The notes under the pieces were generated by a model. The model did not search any database, was not told the origin of the DNA, and worked only from the letters and a program-made list of their open reading frames with translations. Both the position numbers and the translations under genes were made by a program. This document shows, one piece after another, positions 51,739-61,933 of a DNA stretch of 64,000 nt (its first letter is position 1; each line of letters starts with the position of its first letter). Origin of the DNA: Fischerella sp. CENA71 (GTDB taxonomy: Bacteria; Cyanobacteriota; Cyanobacteriia; Cyanobacteriales; Nostocaceae). Location of the stretch: the NCBI GenBank assembly GCA_024239075.1, contig JANBVI010000028.1:1-64000 (forward strand), given 5' to 3'.

Positions 51739-54369
51739 ATGTCTTTTGTTCCATTGCACATTCATAGTGACTACAGTCTGTTGGATGGTGCGAGTCAAAT
51801 ACCAAATTTAGTGGATCGTGCTATCGAACTGGATATTAAAGCGATCGCTCTGACGGATCATGGTGTGATGTATGGTGCGATCGAACTCATAAAAATTTGT
51901 CGCAACAAAAATATTAAGCCAATAATTGGCAATGAAATGTATATTATCAACGGCGATATTACTAAACAAGAACGCCGTCCTCGCTATCATCAAATTGTTT
52001 TAGCAAAAAATACTAAAGGCTATAAAAATTTAGTTAAATTAACAACTATCTCTCACCTCCAAGGTGTACAAGGCAAAGGCATTTTTTCTCGTCCTTGTAT
52101 TAGCAAAGAATTACTCAAAACATACCATGAAGATTTAATCGTTACTAGTGCTTGTTTGGGTGGGGAAGTACCCCAAGCAATTTTGGCTGGTAAACTAGAT
52201 GCAGCCCGCCGAGTTGCTCAATGGTATAAAGATGTATTTGGTGAAGATTATTATTTAGAAATTCAAGATCATGGTTCTCCCGAAGACCGAATTGTTAATG
52301 TTGAGATTGTCAAAATTGCGCGGGAATTAGGGATAAAAATTGTTGCTACAAATGATTCTCATTATATTTCCTGTTATGACGTTGAAGCACATGACGCCTT
52401 ATTGTGTATTCAAACAGGGAAATTAATAGTTGAAGATAACCGAATGCGTTATAGCGGTACAGAGTATTTAAAGTCCGCTGAAGAGATGAGACAGCTATTT
52501 CGTGATCATCTACCTGATGATGTCATTGAAGAAGCGATCGCCAATACTGTAGAAGTAGCAGAGAAAATAGAACCATACAATATTTTGGGTGAGCCTCGGA
52601 TTCCCAATTATCCAATTCCATCTGGCCATACTGCTGACACTTATGTCGAGGAAATTGCTTGGCAGGGATTATTACAAAAACTAAATCGCAAATCCCGCAA
52701 CGAAATCGATTTAAGTTACAAAGAAAGGCTGGAATATGAATTAAAAATGATTCAGCAAATGGGTTTTTCCACCTACTTTTTAGTTGTGTGGGACTACATC
52801 AAATTTGCGAGAGATAATGATATTCCGGTTGGACCGGGTCGTGGATCTGCCGCAGGTTCTTTGGTAGCTTATACTATGGGAATTACCAATATAGATCCTG
52901 TACATCACGGCTTACTTTTTGAAAGATTTCTCAATCCAGAACGGAAATCTATGCCAGATATTGACACGGATTTCTGTATTTCTCAAAGAGATAAAGTCAT
53001 AGAATATGTTACAGAAAAATACGGTACAGAAAGAGTAGCTCAAATTATTACTTTTAACCGTCTGACTTCCAAAGCAGTTTTAAAAGATGTCGCCAGAGTG
53101 TTAAATATTCCTTATGCAGAATCAGACAAAATGGCGAAACTAATTCCTGTTTCACGGGGTAAACCTGCCAAGTTAAAAGTGATGATTTCTGATGATACTC
53201 CTGAACCAGAATTTAAAGCTAGATATGATAATGATCCAAGAGTTCGCCATTGGATAGATATGGCAATCCGCATCGAAGGAACTAACAAAACTTTCGGCGT
53301 TCATGCAGCAGGTGTAGTCATTTCTGCTGATCCATTAGATGAAATTGTGCCACTTCAGAAAAATAACGATGGTTCTGTGATTACCCAGTATTTTATGGAA
53401 GATTTAGAATCACTGGGTTTGTTAAAAATGGATTTTCTCGGCTTGAAAAATCTGAGTATGATTCAGAAAACCATCGAATTAATTGAAAGTAATCATGGAT
53501 TTAAGATTGACCCTTATGTAATTACTGCTCAAGAAAGAAAAGCTCAGAAAATATTAGCCAAAGGTGGAGAAGGCGCAAAACTTCCCCCAGATGTCAAAAA
53601 GACCTACGAATTATTAGAAGCAGGTGAATTAGAAGGAGTATTTCAGTTAGAATCTTCTGGAATGCGTCAGATAGTACGTGATTTGAAGCCTTCTAATATA
53701 GAAGATATTTCTTCGATTTTAGCACTATATCGACCAGGTCCATTAGATGCGGGGCTAATTCCGAAATTTATTAACCGCAAACACGGGCGGGAAAATATTG
53801 ATTATGAACACACGATTTTAGAACCAATTTTAGATGAAACCTATGGAATTATGGTTTATCAAGAGCAAATTATGAAAATTGCTCAAGATATGGCTGGATA
53901 TTCTTTAGGTCAAGCTGACTTGCTGCGTCGGGCGATGGGTAAAAAGAAAGTTTCCGAGATGCAGAAGCAGCGAGAAAAATTCATGGATGGTGCAGCCAAA
54001 AACGGTGTTAAGCAACAAATTGCAGAAGCTTTATTTGATCAAATGTTAAAGTTTGCCGAATATTGCTTGAGTTATGACACTGAAGTTTTGACTGTAGAAT
54101 ACGGATTTGTGCCAATCGGAGAAATCGTCGAAAAAAGAATAGAGTGTAATGTTTACACAGTTGATAGTAATGGTTATGTGTATACACAACCTATTGCTCA
54201 GTGGCATAATCGTGGTGTTCAAGAAGTATTTGAATATGCTTTAGAAGATGGTTCGGTAATTCGAGCTACGAAAGATCATAAATTTATGACCAGTGAGGGG
54301 CAAATGTTACCTATTGATGAAATATTTGCAAAGGAATTAGATTTGCTACAAGTAATTGGTAATGGGTAA
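51739..54369 (+). CDS. dnaE-N: DNA polymerase III alpha subunit, N-terminal half with split intein
   Basis: The first part of replicative DNA polymerase fused to an N-intein. The PHP domain starts [20 protein letters not shown], and the catalytic carboxylates are in [20 protein letters not shown]. After 775 extein residues ending MLKFAEY, the intein begins at Cys776 ([20 protein letters not shown]) and runs 101 residues to the stop. Its block B His is in [11 protein letters not shown]. The C-intein and polymerase C-half must be encoded by a separate dnaE-C gene outside this window; the two proteins trans-splice to full DnaE. This arrangement is typical of many cyanobacteria, including Nostoc, whose DnaE intein is very similar. 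Confidence 0.97.
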   Translation: MSFVPLHIHSDYSLLDGASQIPNLVDRAIELDIKAIALTDHGVMYGAIELIKICRNKNIKPIIGNEMYIINGDITKQERRPRYHQIVLAKNTKGYKNLVKLTTISHLQGVQGKGIFSRPCISKELLKTYHEDLIVTSACLGGEVPQAILAGKLDAARRVAQWYKDVFGEDYYLEIQDHGSPEDRIVNVEIVKIARELGIKIVATNDSHYISCYDVEAHDALLCIQTGKLIVEDNRMRYSGTEYLKSAEEMRQLFRDHLPDDVIEEAIANTVEVAEKIEPYNILGEPRIPNYPIPSGHTADTYVEEIAWQGLLQKLNRKSRNEIDLSYKERLEYELKMIQQMGFSTYFLVVWDYIKFARDNDIPVGPGRGSAAGSLVAYTMGITNIDPVHHGLLFERFLNPERKSMPDIDTDFCISQRDKVIEYVTEKYGTERVAQIITFNRLTSKAVLKDVARVLNIPYAESDKMAKLIPVSRGKPAKLKVMISDDTPEPEFKARYDNDPRVRHWIDMAIRIEGTNKTFGVHAAGVVISADPLDEIVPLQKNNDGSVITQYFMEDLESLGLLKMDFLGLKNLSMIQKTIELIESNHGFKIDPYVITAQERKAQKILAKGGEGAKLPPDVKKTYELLEAGELEGVFQLESSGMRQIVRDLKPSNIEDISSILALYRPGPLDAGLIPKFINRKHGRENIDYEHTILEPILDETYGIMVYQEQIMKIAQDMAGYSLGQADLLRRAMGKKKVSEMQKQREKFMDGAAKNGVKQQIAEALFDQMLKFAEYCLSYDTEVLTVEYGFVPIGEIVEKRIECNVYTVDSNGYVYTQPIAQWHNRGVQEVFEYALEDGSVIRATKDHKFMTSEGQMLPIDEIFAKELDLLQVIGNG
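54064..54366 (+). other. DnaE split N-intein
   Basis: Codons 776-876 of dnaE-N. It begins with the nucleophile Cys after FAEY, contains the TKDHKFMT block B, and ends at LQVIGNG just before the stop. It matches the known Nostoc punctiforme DnaE N-intein in nearly every conserved position, with a few differences ([15 protein letters not shown]). The C-intein is not in this window. Confidence 0.95.
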
Positions 54370-54448
54370 TGGGATATTGCTATTCCCGATTCCCTATTCC
54401 CAAGCTTGATATCGTAATTAACTAGCCGAAATTAATGTAATTTGTAAA

Positions 54449-55099
54449 ATGTATTTACTTCGCTTGACTACTTACTTATTAACTATTTTTCTACTTGGTA
54501 CTGTTGATAATTTTGAACTCCATCTTCTGCCCAAATTTCAAGATAACTTCTCACATAATCAGGTATTTGCCAAGCAATATCTGAATACACAAGTTTCAAA
54601 AATTAGATTATCAGAAGTTCCAATTCCCAATGTCAATTTCCCAGAGGAGGTTTTTCCAGAAGTTAAACTCTCAGAAATTCGATGTTCAAAAATTCGGGTT
54701 CAGGAAAATCAAGACTTAACGATTATTACCTTGCCAGCTGATATTTTATTTGACTCTGGCAAATATCAAATTCGTCCACAAGCACAGAAAATCCTCAGTC
54801 AAGTTAGTCAAGCTATCAGCGATCGCTATCCTCATACTTGGCTACAAATTTTAGGACATACTGATTCTGTAGATAATGAAACTGATAATCTAAAACTATC
54901 AGAGCAACAAGCCTTAGCAGTACAACGTTGGTTGAGTGAAAAAGGCGGTATAGACATTTCTTTGATCACAAAACAAGGTTACGGCGAAACTCAACCGATC
55001 GCAGCCAATAGTAATTCTGATAGTTCAGAGAACTCAGTAGCAAGCCAAAATAACCGTCGGATTGAGATTGTAATCCAGAAAACATCAAATCACGTTTAA
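54449..55099 (+). CDS. OmpA-family peptidoglycan-binding protein
   Basis: An envelope protein with an N-terminal hydrophobic signal or anchor (LLRLTTYLLTIFLLGTVD), a variable middle of short repeated phrases (SEVPIPNVNFPEE, PEVKLSEIRCSKIR), and a C-terminal OmpA-like domain (about 100-213). The domain shows LPADILFDSGKYQIRPQAQK, LQILGHTDSVDNETDNLKLS and then a GYGETQPIAANS-type block with NNRRIEIVI. These bind meso-diaminopimelate in peptidoglycan. The length is 216 residues. Function may be anchoring of the cell envelope. It follows dnaE-N by 79 bases on the same strand. Confidence 0.88.
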   Translation: MYLLRLTTYLLTIFLLGTVDNFELHLLPKFQDNFSHNQVFAKQYLNTQVSKIRLSEVPIPNVNFPEEVFPEVKLSEIRCSKIRVQENQDLTIITLPADILFDSGKYQIRPQAQKILSQVSQAISDRYPHTWLQILGHTDSVDNETDNLKLSEQQALAVQRWLSEKGGIDISLITKQGYGETQPIAANSNSDSSENSVASQNNRRIEIVIQKTSNHV

Positions 55100-55235
55100 G
55101 AAGCGATAGATAGCGATCGCCACAGCACAACAGAAATTTGTCACAATAAAGACTTTAGTTTACTTTAAGGAATCCACTGCTACAAAGTTGAAGTGTAAGC
55201 GGTAGGATGTCAATGGCTTTTTTAAAAGTATAAAT

Positions 55236-56870
55236 ATGCCTCAAACTCTTTACGTAAATTCTGTTGTTGGCAATGATAGCGCTAGTGGTCTACCACAAGC
55301 ACCTTTAAAAACTATTACACAAGCACTCAAGAAAGCTACTTCTGGTACGCAAATCCAGCTCGCAGATGGTACTTACAATGCTGCTAGTGGTGAAATCTTT
55401 CCTTTGTCGATTCCCAGTGGAGTATCGATAGTAGGTAATGAAGCTAACAAGGGCAGTAGTATATTGATTGAAGGTAGTGGTCAATACCTCAGCCGTACTT
55501 TTGCTGGGCAGAATGTCACATTTGTACTAGATAATGGTGCAGAGATCAAGGGTGTTACTGTGATTAACTCTGCTACTCGTGGTAGTGGTGTCTGGGTAGA
55601 ATCTACTAGTCCTACGGTTGTAAATTGCACTTTTACAAAATGTAAGCGAGAAGGCGTGTTTGTTACTGGCGATGGGAATCCAGTAATCCGCAACAATCAA
55701 TTTATAGAAAATGCTGCCAATGGGATTGCGATCGCCAAGAATGCTAAAGGTGAGATTCAAGGTAATACATGCATTAATACGGGTTTTGGTATTGCCATTA
55801 GTGATACAGCTTCTCCTAAATTAATAGATAACAAAATTTCCGAAAATCGTTCTGGTATTGTCATCTCTGGTAGCGCCCGTCCTATATTACGTAATAATCT
55901 GTGCGAAAGAAATACCCAAGATGGTTTAACGGTGATCGCAAACGCTTTTCCAGATATTGGTATTACTAATAATCCAGGAGGTAATATATTCCGTGGTAAT
56001 GGTCAATTCGATCTCCAAAATGCCAGTTCTAACAAACTAATTTCTCTCGGAAATCAAATAGATCCAGCGAAAATCAAAGGTTTGATCGACTTTCTTGATA
56101 ACCAAGTTCCAACTCCAACTCCAACTCCTACTCCTACACCAACCCCTACTCCTATTCCTACTCCCACACCAGAACCAGAACCCGAACCATTTCCTGATCA
56201 GTCACCAACTCCACTACCCACACCCACACCCACACCCACACCCACACCCACACCCACACCCACACCTACACCCACACCCACACCTAGTTCCAGCAACTTA
56301 ACCGATATTAGCAATCATTGGGCAATTGCTTTTATTCGGGAATTAGTCGAATTAGAAATAATTAAGGGTTTCCCCGATCGCACATTTAGACCTGATGCGA
56401 CAATGACAAGAGCGCAGTATGCTGCGTTAATAGTCAAAGCTTTCAACCCAAGCGCCAAACGCCAAGCGATAAAATTTAAAGATGTCGCGCAGGATTTTTG
56501 GGCTAATAAAGTCATTCAACAAGCTTATCAAGGACAATTTCTCTCTGGTTATCCCGATAACACCTTCCGCCCCAACGATAATATCCAGCGTATACAAGTG
56601 ATCGTTTCGCTGGTGAATGGACTAGGGTTAACCGCCAGTGCTAATAAAGCTATTAAACCCTACGATGATCAAACAAAAATTCCTGACTATGCCAAAGATG
56701 AGGTAATTGTTGCTAGTGAAAAACAAATTATTGTCAACTATCCGAAAACAAAGCAACTTAACCCCACCCGCGAAGCTACACGCGCAGAGGTAGTTGCGAT
56801 GGTGTATCAAGCGTTAGTTGATGCTGATCGTGTGGCAGCGATTGACTCGCCTTATATCGTGGTGGCTTAG
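55236..56870 (+). CDS. beta-helix (DUF1565) protein with PT-repeat linker and SLH domains
   Basis: A modular surface-type protein. Residues about 1-285 form a DUF1565 right-handed beta-helix ([60 protein letters not shown]). Residues about 290-352 are a Pro-Thr linker of repeated PT units with one acidic [12 protein letters not shown] island. The C-terminus has S-layer homology repeats ([40 protein letters not shown] and a shorter third). No classical signal peptide is visible at the start, which is odd for an SLH protein; a longer upstream start is closed. SLH domains would attach it to the cell wall or outer membrane. Confidence 0.88.
   Translation: MPQTLYVNSVVGNDSASGLPQAPLKTITQALKKATSGTQIQLADGTYNAASGEIFPLSIPSGVSIVGNEANKGSSILIEGSGQYLSRTFAGQNVTFVLDNGAEIKGVTVINSATRGSGVWVESTSPTVVNCTFTKCKREGVFVTGDGNPVIRNNQFIENAANGIAIAKNAKGEIQGNTCINTGFGIAISDTASPKLIDNKISENRSGIVISGSARPILRNNLCERNTQDGLTVIANAFPDIGITNNPGGNIFRGNGQFDLQNASSNKLISLGNQIDPAKIKGLIDFLDNQVPTPTPTPTPTPTPTPIPTPTPEPEPEPFPDQSPTPLPTPTPTPTPTPTPTPTPTPTPTPSSSNLTDISNHWAIAFIRELVELEIIKGFPDRTFRPDATMTRAQYAALIVKAFNPSAKRQAIKFKDVAQDFWANKVIQQAYQGQFLSGYPDNTFRPNDNIQRIQVIVSLVNGLGLTASANKAIKPYDDQTKIPDYAKDEVIVASEKQIIVNYPKTKQLNPTREATRAEVVAMVYQALVDADRVAAIDSPYIVVA
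56214..56285. repeat. hexanucleotide microsatellite (ACCCAC)n in coding sequence
   Basis: About twelve ACCCAC units with a single ACCTAC variant encode the second half of the Pro-Thr linker in the beta-helix/SLH protein. Unit changes keep the frame because the unit is six bases, so linker length can vary by slippage. Confidence 0.9.
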
Positions 56871-56873
56871 TTT

Positions 56874-56906
56874 TTAGAGGGTGGACAAAGATTGCCCATC
56901 CTCTAA
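56874..56906 (+). terminator. hairpin after the SLH gene
   Basis: TTAGAGGGTGG pairs with CCATCCTCTAA (one G-T pair) around an 11-base loop, just after the stop. No T tract follows, so it is a weak terminator or processing hairpin. Confidence 0.5.
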
Positions 56907-57041
56907 GAAGTTGGGGATCTTGTCTCTCACGAAGGATTTAAGAATCCTGTAGCTGACAAACTTAAGATTAATTTTCTAATTTCCTGTAAATACTTGTGAT
57001 AAATGTAATAATAAAATGCCTGAAACTAGGTAAGATTATCT

Positions 57042-57563
57042 ATGTTAGCGAAAAAATCTATATATGTTTTTCTAGCTGTTCTGGGAGTGTTCTCTATCTC
57101 TGCATCAGCAGAAGCTGGATTTAATTATAAATATATCGTATTGGAAGGACAAGTAGAAAAAGCACTTAACACAAAAGTATTAGCACAAGCAAACACAAAA
57201 GCAACAAGTTGCGATAAACAAGACAAAAGCGATACAACTTTGCTATTTAATACCAATAATGGCAAAACAGTGAGAGTTTTCCGCACAAAAAATACTTCAC
57301 CGCAACAATTATTAATAAATATATACGATAGCAAAAATCGTAAGGAATTAGCTGCCTGTACTCCTGCGGCACGGTTAACCCAACCTAATCAAATTACTTA
57401 CAATACTAAAGTGCAAAATATTGTGTACTATGCCACTGTCTTGATTAATAAGCAATCCAAGATAGAAGGAAGCATAGTAGCAACCGATCAAAACGGAAAA
57501 AGAAGATTGTGGACAGAACCAGCTTCTGGTGAAGTGACATTAAAGCTGAGAATTTCTGATTGA
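57042..57563 (+). CDS. exported hypothetical protein
   Basis: I do not recognise the family. The N-terminal signal is KKSIYVFLAVLGVFSISASA with likely cleavage after AEA. The mature chain is about 150 residues, basic and beta-rich (TTLLFNTNNGKTVRVFRTKN, QQLLINIYDSKNRKELAACT, NIVYYATVLINKQSKIEGSI), with two cysteines that may pair. It appears to be a single small extracytoplasmic domain. It lies alone between the SLH gene and the U32 peptidase. Confidence 0.65.
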   Translation: MLAKKSIYVFLAVLGVFSISASAEAGFNYKYIVLEGQVEKALNTKVLAQANTKATSCDKQDKSDTTLLFNTNNGKTVRVFRTKNTSPQQLLINIYDSKNRKELAACTPAARLTQPNQITYNTKVQNIVYYATVLINKQSKIEGSIVATDQNGKRRLWTEPASGEVTLKLRISD

Positions 57564-57640
57564 TAATCATTCCTTGATGGTACAAGCCCCCTGGCAACGA
57601 TAAAATCACTAAGGTATCCCCTATCCTGCCTTAGTTAAAG

Positions 57641-60421
57641 ATGAAAGCCGATCGCCTACAAACTTCCGAAACCACCTTACCCAAACTCCAACTTCCCGAA
57701 CTCCTCGCCCCTGCTGGTAATTGGGAATGTGCAAAAGCTGCTGTAGAAAATGGTGCAGATGCAATATATTTCGGTTTGGATCGGTTCAATGCGCGGATGC
57801 GGGCGGAAAACTTTACTGAGGCTGAATTACCAGAATTAATGGAGTACCTGCATAGTCGTGGTGTCAAAGGTTATGTCACTCTCAATACACTGATTTTTCC
57901 CCAAGAACTGAGAGAAGCACAACAATATATTCGCTCGATTATTACTGCGGGTGTAGATGCAGTCATCGTCCAAGATATCGGTATTTGTCGTCTCATTCGT
58001 CACATCTCACCTGATTTTCCCATTCACGCCTCCACTCAAATGAGTATCACAAGTACTGCTGGTGTGGAATTTGCGGAATCACTAGGGTGTAATTTAGTTG
58101 TACTTGCCCGTGAATGTTCTCTCCACGAAATTAATAAAATTCAAAGCCAGTTAGCATACAGAGGTACTTCGCTACCTCTAGAAGTCTTTGTTCATGGTGC
58201 TTTATGTGTAGCTTACTCTGGACAATGTTTGACGAGTGAAGCATTAGGGGGACGTTCTGCTAACCGGGGTGAATGCGCCCAAGCTTGTCGAATGCCTTAT
58301 GAATTAATTGCAGATGGGGAAGTTATGAATTTAGGAGATCGAAAATATCTCCTTAGTCCCCAAGATTTGGCAGGGTTAGAGGTTTTGCCTGATTTAGTAA
58401 AGTCGGGTGTGGCGTGTCTCAAGATTGAAGGACGATTGAAATCTCCAGAGTATGTTGCTAATGTGACCCGTGTTTATCGGCAAGCCTTGGATCGGGTGAT
58501 GGTGGAATCGCAAGAGGAAGAGGAGACAAGGGGACAAGGACGCGGGGAAAACGGACACGGGGACAGAGAGACGCGGGGACACGGGGATGAAATTAAAAAC
58601 TTCTCCGAGTCTTCCACTCTCCGCTTCACCGCGTCTGCGGAGGAACGCTACAATTTGGAGATGGCTTTTTCGCGGGGAATTTATACTGGGTGGTTCCGTG
58701 GAATTAACAATCAGGAATTGGTTCATGCCCGTTTTGGCAAAAAGCGGGGGGTTTATTTAGGAGAGGTAATCCGTGTTAATAATGAAAAAGTGAGCCTCAA
58801 GTTAGAAGCACCTGTGAAACCAGGAGATGGTGTTGTGTTTGACTGCGGTCATCCAGAAGCAAAGGAGGAAGGCGGACGCATCTATGCAGTGGAACAAAAG
58901 GGAAAAGAAACCCTTTTAACCTTCGGGCGACGGGATTTGAATTGGCGACGAGTGTATGTAGGCGATAAGGTTTGGAAAACTAGTGATCCGGAGCTTGATA
59001 AGCAATTACGACAGAGTTTTGTAGGGGATGTACCGCAGTTTCAGCGCCCGATTAATATTGAAGTGCATGGGGAAGTGGGACAAAATTTAGTTGCGATCGC
59101 TCATGATGAATTTGGTCATGTTGCTCAGGTAGAATCTACAACTCCACTAGTAGCAGCACACACTAAACCCCTAACTACACAACGTTTACAAGAACAATTC
59201 GGCCGCCTTGGTAATACTCCTTTTTGTTTGGGCGACTTGAAAAATAACCTCACTGGTGAATTAATGCTACCCGTGAGTGAGTTAAATCAAATGCGACGGG
59301 AAATAGTCACCCAATTGGAGAAACTGCGAAGAAAACCCAAGCGTTGGCAAATCAATCCCAGCGCTTCCCTTTCAGATTTACTTCCTGCTTCTGGGCTTTC
59401 TCGCTTTAGTGCTTCCTCAACTCCTAGCTTAATTGTGTTAGTACGCAATCTTCAGCAACTACAAGCAGCACTTGCAGCAAATGTTAGTACTATCTACTGT
59501 GAATTTGAAGATCCTCGCAAGTATCGCGAGGCTGTGAAGATGGTACACCAACGAAGAGAGGAGATGGGGAGACACGGGGACACGGGTACGTGGAATCAAC
59601 AGGATGCGGGGACGCGGAGAGAGGGAGACACGGGGACGCGGAGTCAACAGAACACGGAGATGTGGAGTCAAGAAGACGCGGAGAATATTTTTAATACATT
59701 CCCCGCGTCTCCCCCTCCCGGTGTCCCTACCATCTGGGTTGCACCACCCCGAATTACTAAGCCTGGAGAAAATTGGATTTTGCAGCAAGTGCGTTCCTGT
59801 GAGGCGGATGGGTATCTGGTGCGGAATTATGACCACCTCGAATTTTTTGAGCGCGATCGCTGTATCGGAGATTTTTCTTTCAACGTTGCGAATCCTCTCA
59901 CGGCAGATTTATTAAAAAACCACTTTAATTTAGAACGCCTGACTGCTTCCTACGACTTAAATATCAATCAACTGGAAGATTTACTTAAAAGTAGTCCTCC
60001 TGATTGGTTTGAAGTGACGATTCATCAGCATATGCCAATGTTTCACATGGAACATTGTGTATTTTGTGCCTTTTTATCTACCGGGACAGATTTTCGTAAT
60101 TGTGGACGACCGTGTGAAAAACATGAAGTGAAACTGCGGGATCGCATTGGTACAGAACACATCCTTCATGCTGATGCTGGTTGTCGGAATACGGTATTTA
60201 ACGGGATAGCCCAAACAGGCGCAGAGTATGTGCAGCGTTTAATAGAGTTGGGCTTATCTCAATTCCGGATTGAATTTGTAAATGAGTCTGCTGAGTATGT
60301 AACTCGAACGGTACAACATTATCAACAATTACTGAAGGGTGAAATCACAGGTTCTCAACTTTGGCGTCAGTTGAAGTTACAAAATCAACTAGGTGTAACC
60401 CGTGGTTCTGTTATTCATTGA
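57641..60421 (+). CDS. U32-family peptidase-like protein (RlhA/YhbU related)
   Basis: A member of the U32 peptidase group. The TIM-barrel begins LPELLAPAGNWECAKAAVEN and GADAIYFGLDRFNARMRAEN; the family signature is EVFVHGALCVAYSGQCLTSE followed by GGRSANRGECAQACRMPYEL. A DUF3656-like middle and a second barrel half with HMPMFHMEHCVFCAFLSTG and conserved cysteines follow. In E. coli the related RlhA hydroxylates a 23S rRNA cytidine, so RNA modification is as likely as proteolysis. At 926 residues it is longer than relatives because two low-complexity inserts (residues about 290-316 and 637-683) come from in-frame tandem repeats. Cysteines probably bind an iron-sulfur cluster. Confidence 0.88.
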   Translation: MKADRLQTSETTLPKLQLPELLAPAGNWECAKAAVENGADAIYFGLDRFNARMRAENFTEAELPELMEYLHSRGVKGYVTLNTLIFPQELREAQQYIRSIITAGVDAVIVQDIGICRLIRHISPDFPIHASTQMSITSTAGVEFAESLGCNLVVLARECSLHEINKIQSQLAYRGTSLPLEVFVHGALCVAYSGQCLTSEALGGRSANRGECAQACRMPYELIADGEVMNLGDRKYLLSPQDLAGLEVLPDLVKSGVACLKIEGRLKSPEYVANVTRVYRQALDRVMVESQEEEETRGQGRGENGHGDRETRGHGDEIKNFSESSTLRFTASAEERYNLEMAFSRGIYTGWFRGINNQELVHARFGKKRGVYLGEVIRVNNEKVSLKLEAPVKPGDGVVFDCGHPEAKEEGGRIYAVEQKGKETLLTFGRRDLNWRRVYVGDKVWKTSDPELDKQLRQSFVGDVPQFQRPINIEVHGEVGQNLVAIAHDEFGHVAQVESTTPLVAAHTKPLTTQRLQEQFGRLGNTPFCLGDLKNNLTGELMLPVSELNQMRREIVTQLEKLRRKPKRWQINPSASLSDLLPASGLSRFSASSTPSLIVLVRNLQQLQAALAANVSTIYCEFEDPRKYREAVKMVHQRREEMGRHGDTGTWNQQDAGTRREGDTGTRSQQNTEMWSQEDAENIFNTFPASPPPGVPTIWVAPPRITKPGENWILQQVRSCEADGYLVRNYDHLEFFERDRCIGDFSFNVANPLTADLLKNHFNLERLTASYDLNINQLEDLLKSSPPDWFEVTIHQHMPMFHMEHCVFCAFLSTGTDFRNCGRPCEKHEVKLRDRIGTEHILHADAGCRNTVFNGIAQTGAEYVQRLIELGLSQFRIEFVNESAEYVTRTVQHYQQLLKGEITGSQLWRQLKLQNQLGVTRGSVIH
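58511..58588. repeat. in-frame GGGGACACG-type repeat in the U32 gene, block 1
   Basis: Low-complexity purine-rich units (GAGACAAGGGGACAAGG, GACGCGGGGACACGGGG) encode the ETRGQGRGENGHGDRETRG stretch between the signature domain and the middle domain. The same units occur in several intergenic spacers of the window. Confidence 0.75.
59552..59690. repeat. in-frame GGGGACACG-type repeat in the U32 gene, block 2
   Basis: About 140 bases of ACGGGGACACGG / ACGCGGAGTCAACAG units, divisible by three overall, encode the Gly/Asp/Thr/Gln-rich segment between residues 637 and 683. The flanking conserved domain resumes in frame with SPPPGVPTIWVAPPRI. Confidence 0.75.
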
Positions 60422-60692
60422 TAATCGTCACTAATGCAAAGGGTGTGGGAGGGTTTTAATTATGAAAGTTTAAGAGGTTTATTGTACAGTTTGCTTGTGG
60501 CAAACATGCAACACTGAATGTATTGCGAAAAACGAATGTTTATAAAATTTACTGACATAAACACCTAGTTTTAATCATCTAAGCAACTTCCTAAAGACTG
60601 ATTTTTTTCTTTTGATTCACAATCAATAACGAATTTAGCTATTAAGTTATGTTATTGTTTTTAAAAAATCAAAGAAAAAATCATTCTAAAGT
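60422..60692. other. AT-rich spacer upstream of the TPR gene
   Basis: About 270 bases, no gene or repeat recognised. It should hold the TPR promoter. Confidence 0.4.
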
Positions 60693-61628
60693 ATGATGCC
60701 AAACTCGTTTAAGCCGACTCTCAACGTAGAAGCAGAGTTTTTTTTCCAGCAAGGACTGCGACGCAATAAGGCTCAAGAATTTGAAGTCGCGCTCGCCATT
60801 CTCGACAACGCGCTCAAATGTAAGCCAGATTATCCAGAAGCTTGGTTTCAAAAGGGTTTTGCCTTCGGTTCGTTGGGTCGTCACGAAGATGCGATCGCTT
60901 GTTTTGATGAAATGCTGAAGTTACGCACTAATGATTGTTGGGTTTGGCATAATCGAGCTATTGCTTTAGGGAAGCTAGAACGACACCAAGAAGCACTCAA
61001 CAGCTTTGATCGTGCTATTGAGTTTAACCCTAATGCTGCCACTGTTTGGCACAATCGCGGTTTGACTTTGTGCGACTTACAGCAATACCAACAAGCAATT
61101 GTCAGCTTTAACCAATGTTTGAAGTTACAACCGGACGCTTATTGGGCCTGGAACAACAAAGGTAACGCTCAAAGAGAATTGAGACGCTATGAAGAAGCTC
61201 TCAATAGTTATGATCGCGCCATCGAATTTAACGTTGATAGTGTCATGGCTTGGTTTAACAGAGGCGTAACTTTGAATGAATGGAAAAATTATCAAAAAGC
61301 CATCAAGAGCTTTGATCGCGCCTTGTCTATTCAACCTAATTACTACAAAGCTTGGTTAAACAAGGGTATAGCTTGGGAAAATCTTGAAAATTATGATGAT
61401 GCGATCGCTAGCTACGATCAAGCTGCAAAATTGCAACCAAAAGACCCTGTGATTTGGTATAATAAAGCCCGTTGTTATGCTCAAATGGATAATATTTCAG
61501 TCGCGATTATCAAATTAGAGCAAGCAATTAACCTCTGTCCAGAATACTTAGAAATCATCAAAACTCACACAGATTTTGAAAATATTCGTTCTGATGAACG
61601 TTTTCAAGCTTTGTTCCAAAGTCCCTAG
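60693..61628 (+). CDS. tetratricopeptide repeat protein
   Basis: A soluble all-helical scaffold of about seven to eight TPR units of 34 residues covering nearly the whole 311-residue chain, for example PEAWFQKGFAFGSLGRHEDA, ATVWHNRGLTLCDLQQYQQA, YYKAWLNKGIAWENLENYDD. The Trp-x-Asn-Lys/Arg-Gly start of each unit is unusually regular. No enzymatic domain, signal or membrane helix is visible. Such proteins mediate protein-protein contacts; the partner is unknown. The final 35 residues (YLEIIKTHTDFENIRSDERF) resemble the capping segment of cyanobacterial TPR proteins. A hairpin follows the stop. Confidence 0.92.
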   Translation: MMPNSFKPTLNVEAEFFFQQGLRRNKAQEFEVALAILDNALKCKPDYPEAWFQKGFAFGSLGRHEDAIACFDEMLKLRTNDCWVWHNRAIALGKLERHQEALNSFDRAIEFNPNAATVWHNRGLTLCDLQQYQQAIVSFNQCLKLQPDAYWAWNNKGNAQRELRRYEEALNSYDRAIEFNVDSVMAWFNRGVTLNEWKNYQKAIKSFDRALSIQPNYYKAWLNKGIAWENLENYDDAIASYDQAAKLQPKDPVIWYNKARCYAQMDNISVAIIKLEQAINLCPEYLEIIKTHTDFENIRSDERFQALFQSP

Positions 61629-61653
61629 TCAGCGATGGTAAATTCAAATTCTA

Positions 61654-61677
61654 TTTTGAGGGCTTCAGCCCTCAAAA
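61654..61677. terminator. hairpin TTTTGAGGGCT / AGCCCTCAAAA
   Basis: A near-perfect stem 26 bases after the TPR stop, flanked by T and A runs on its arms. On the plus strand the A-rich arm is followed by TCACCTC rather than Ts, so this may terminate transcripts in either direction only weakly. Confidence 0.5.
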
Positions 61678-61803
61678 TCACCTCTTGTATATGATTAAAT
61701 AATATGATTTTTTACTCCATAATATCAGTTTTATACTGAAACTAAAATGATATTGAGAGCCGTGTGTATTTAGTTAAACTCAATACGTAATTTGCTATGT
61801 TAA

Positions 61804-61933
61804 AACCAATTTTAAAAAAATAATGCAACAGACCATATTGTAGAGATGCGTAGACGCTCGTAAGAGCTGCTTCTCTTAAGAGTATCATCGCGTCTTGAAC
61901 CAAGGATGTGTTGCAATCATTAATTGAATTGTA
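61804..61933. mobile_element. 130-bp MITE of the TACCAATT family, copy 2, enlarged centre
   Basis: Ends (A)ACCAATT and AATTGTA are decayed forms of those at 9541-9640. TAA flanks both sides (61801-61803, 61934-61936). Outer parts match copy 1 (GACCAT..TGTAGAGA and CAAGGAT.TGTTGCAATCATT). The centre differs: instead of a 28-base palindrome it has the longer hairpin with TCTTACGAGCGTCTACG-type sequence (minus strand) also seen at 6901 and 63707. Confidence 0.75.

Noticed and set aside
56214-56285. possible CRISPR or STRR intergenic array
   Set aside because: It is coding sequence for the Pro-Thr linker of the SLH protein.
59459-59836. 125-codon minus-strand frame
   Set aside because: It is the antisense of the U32 gene and consists largely of translated repeat units (Pro-Arg-Val-like).
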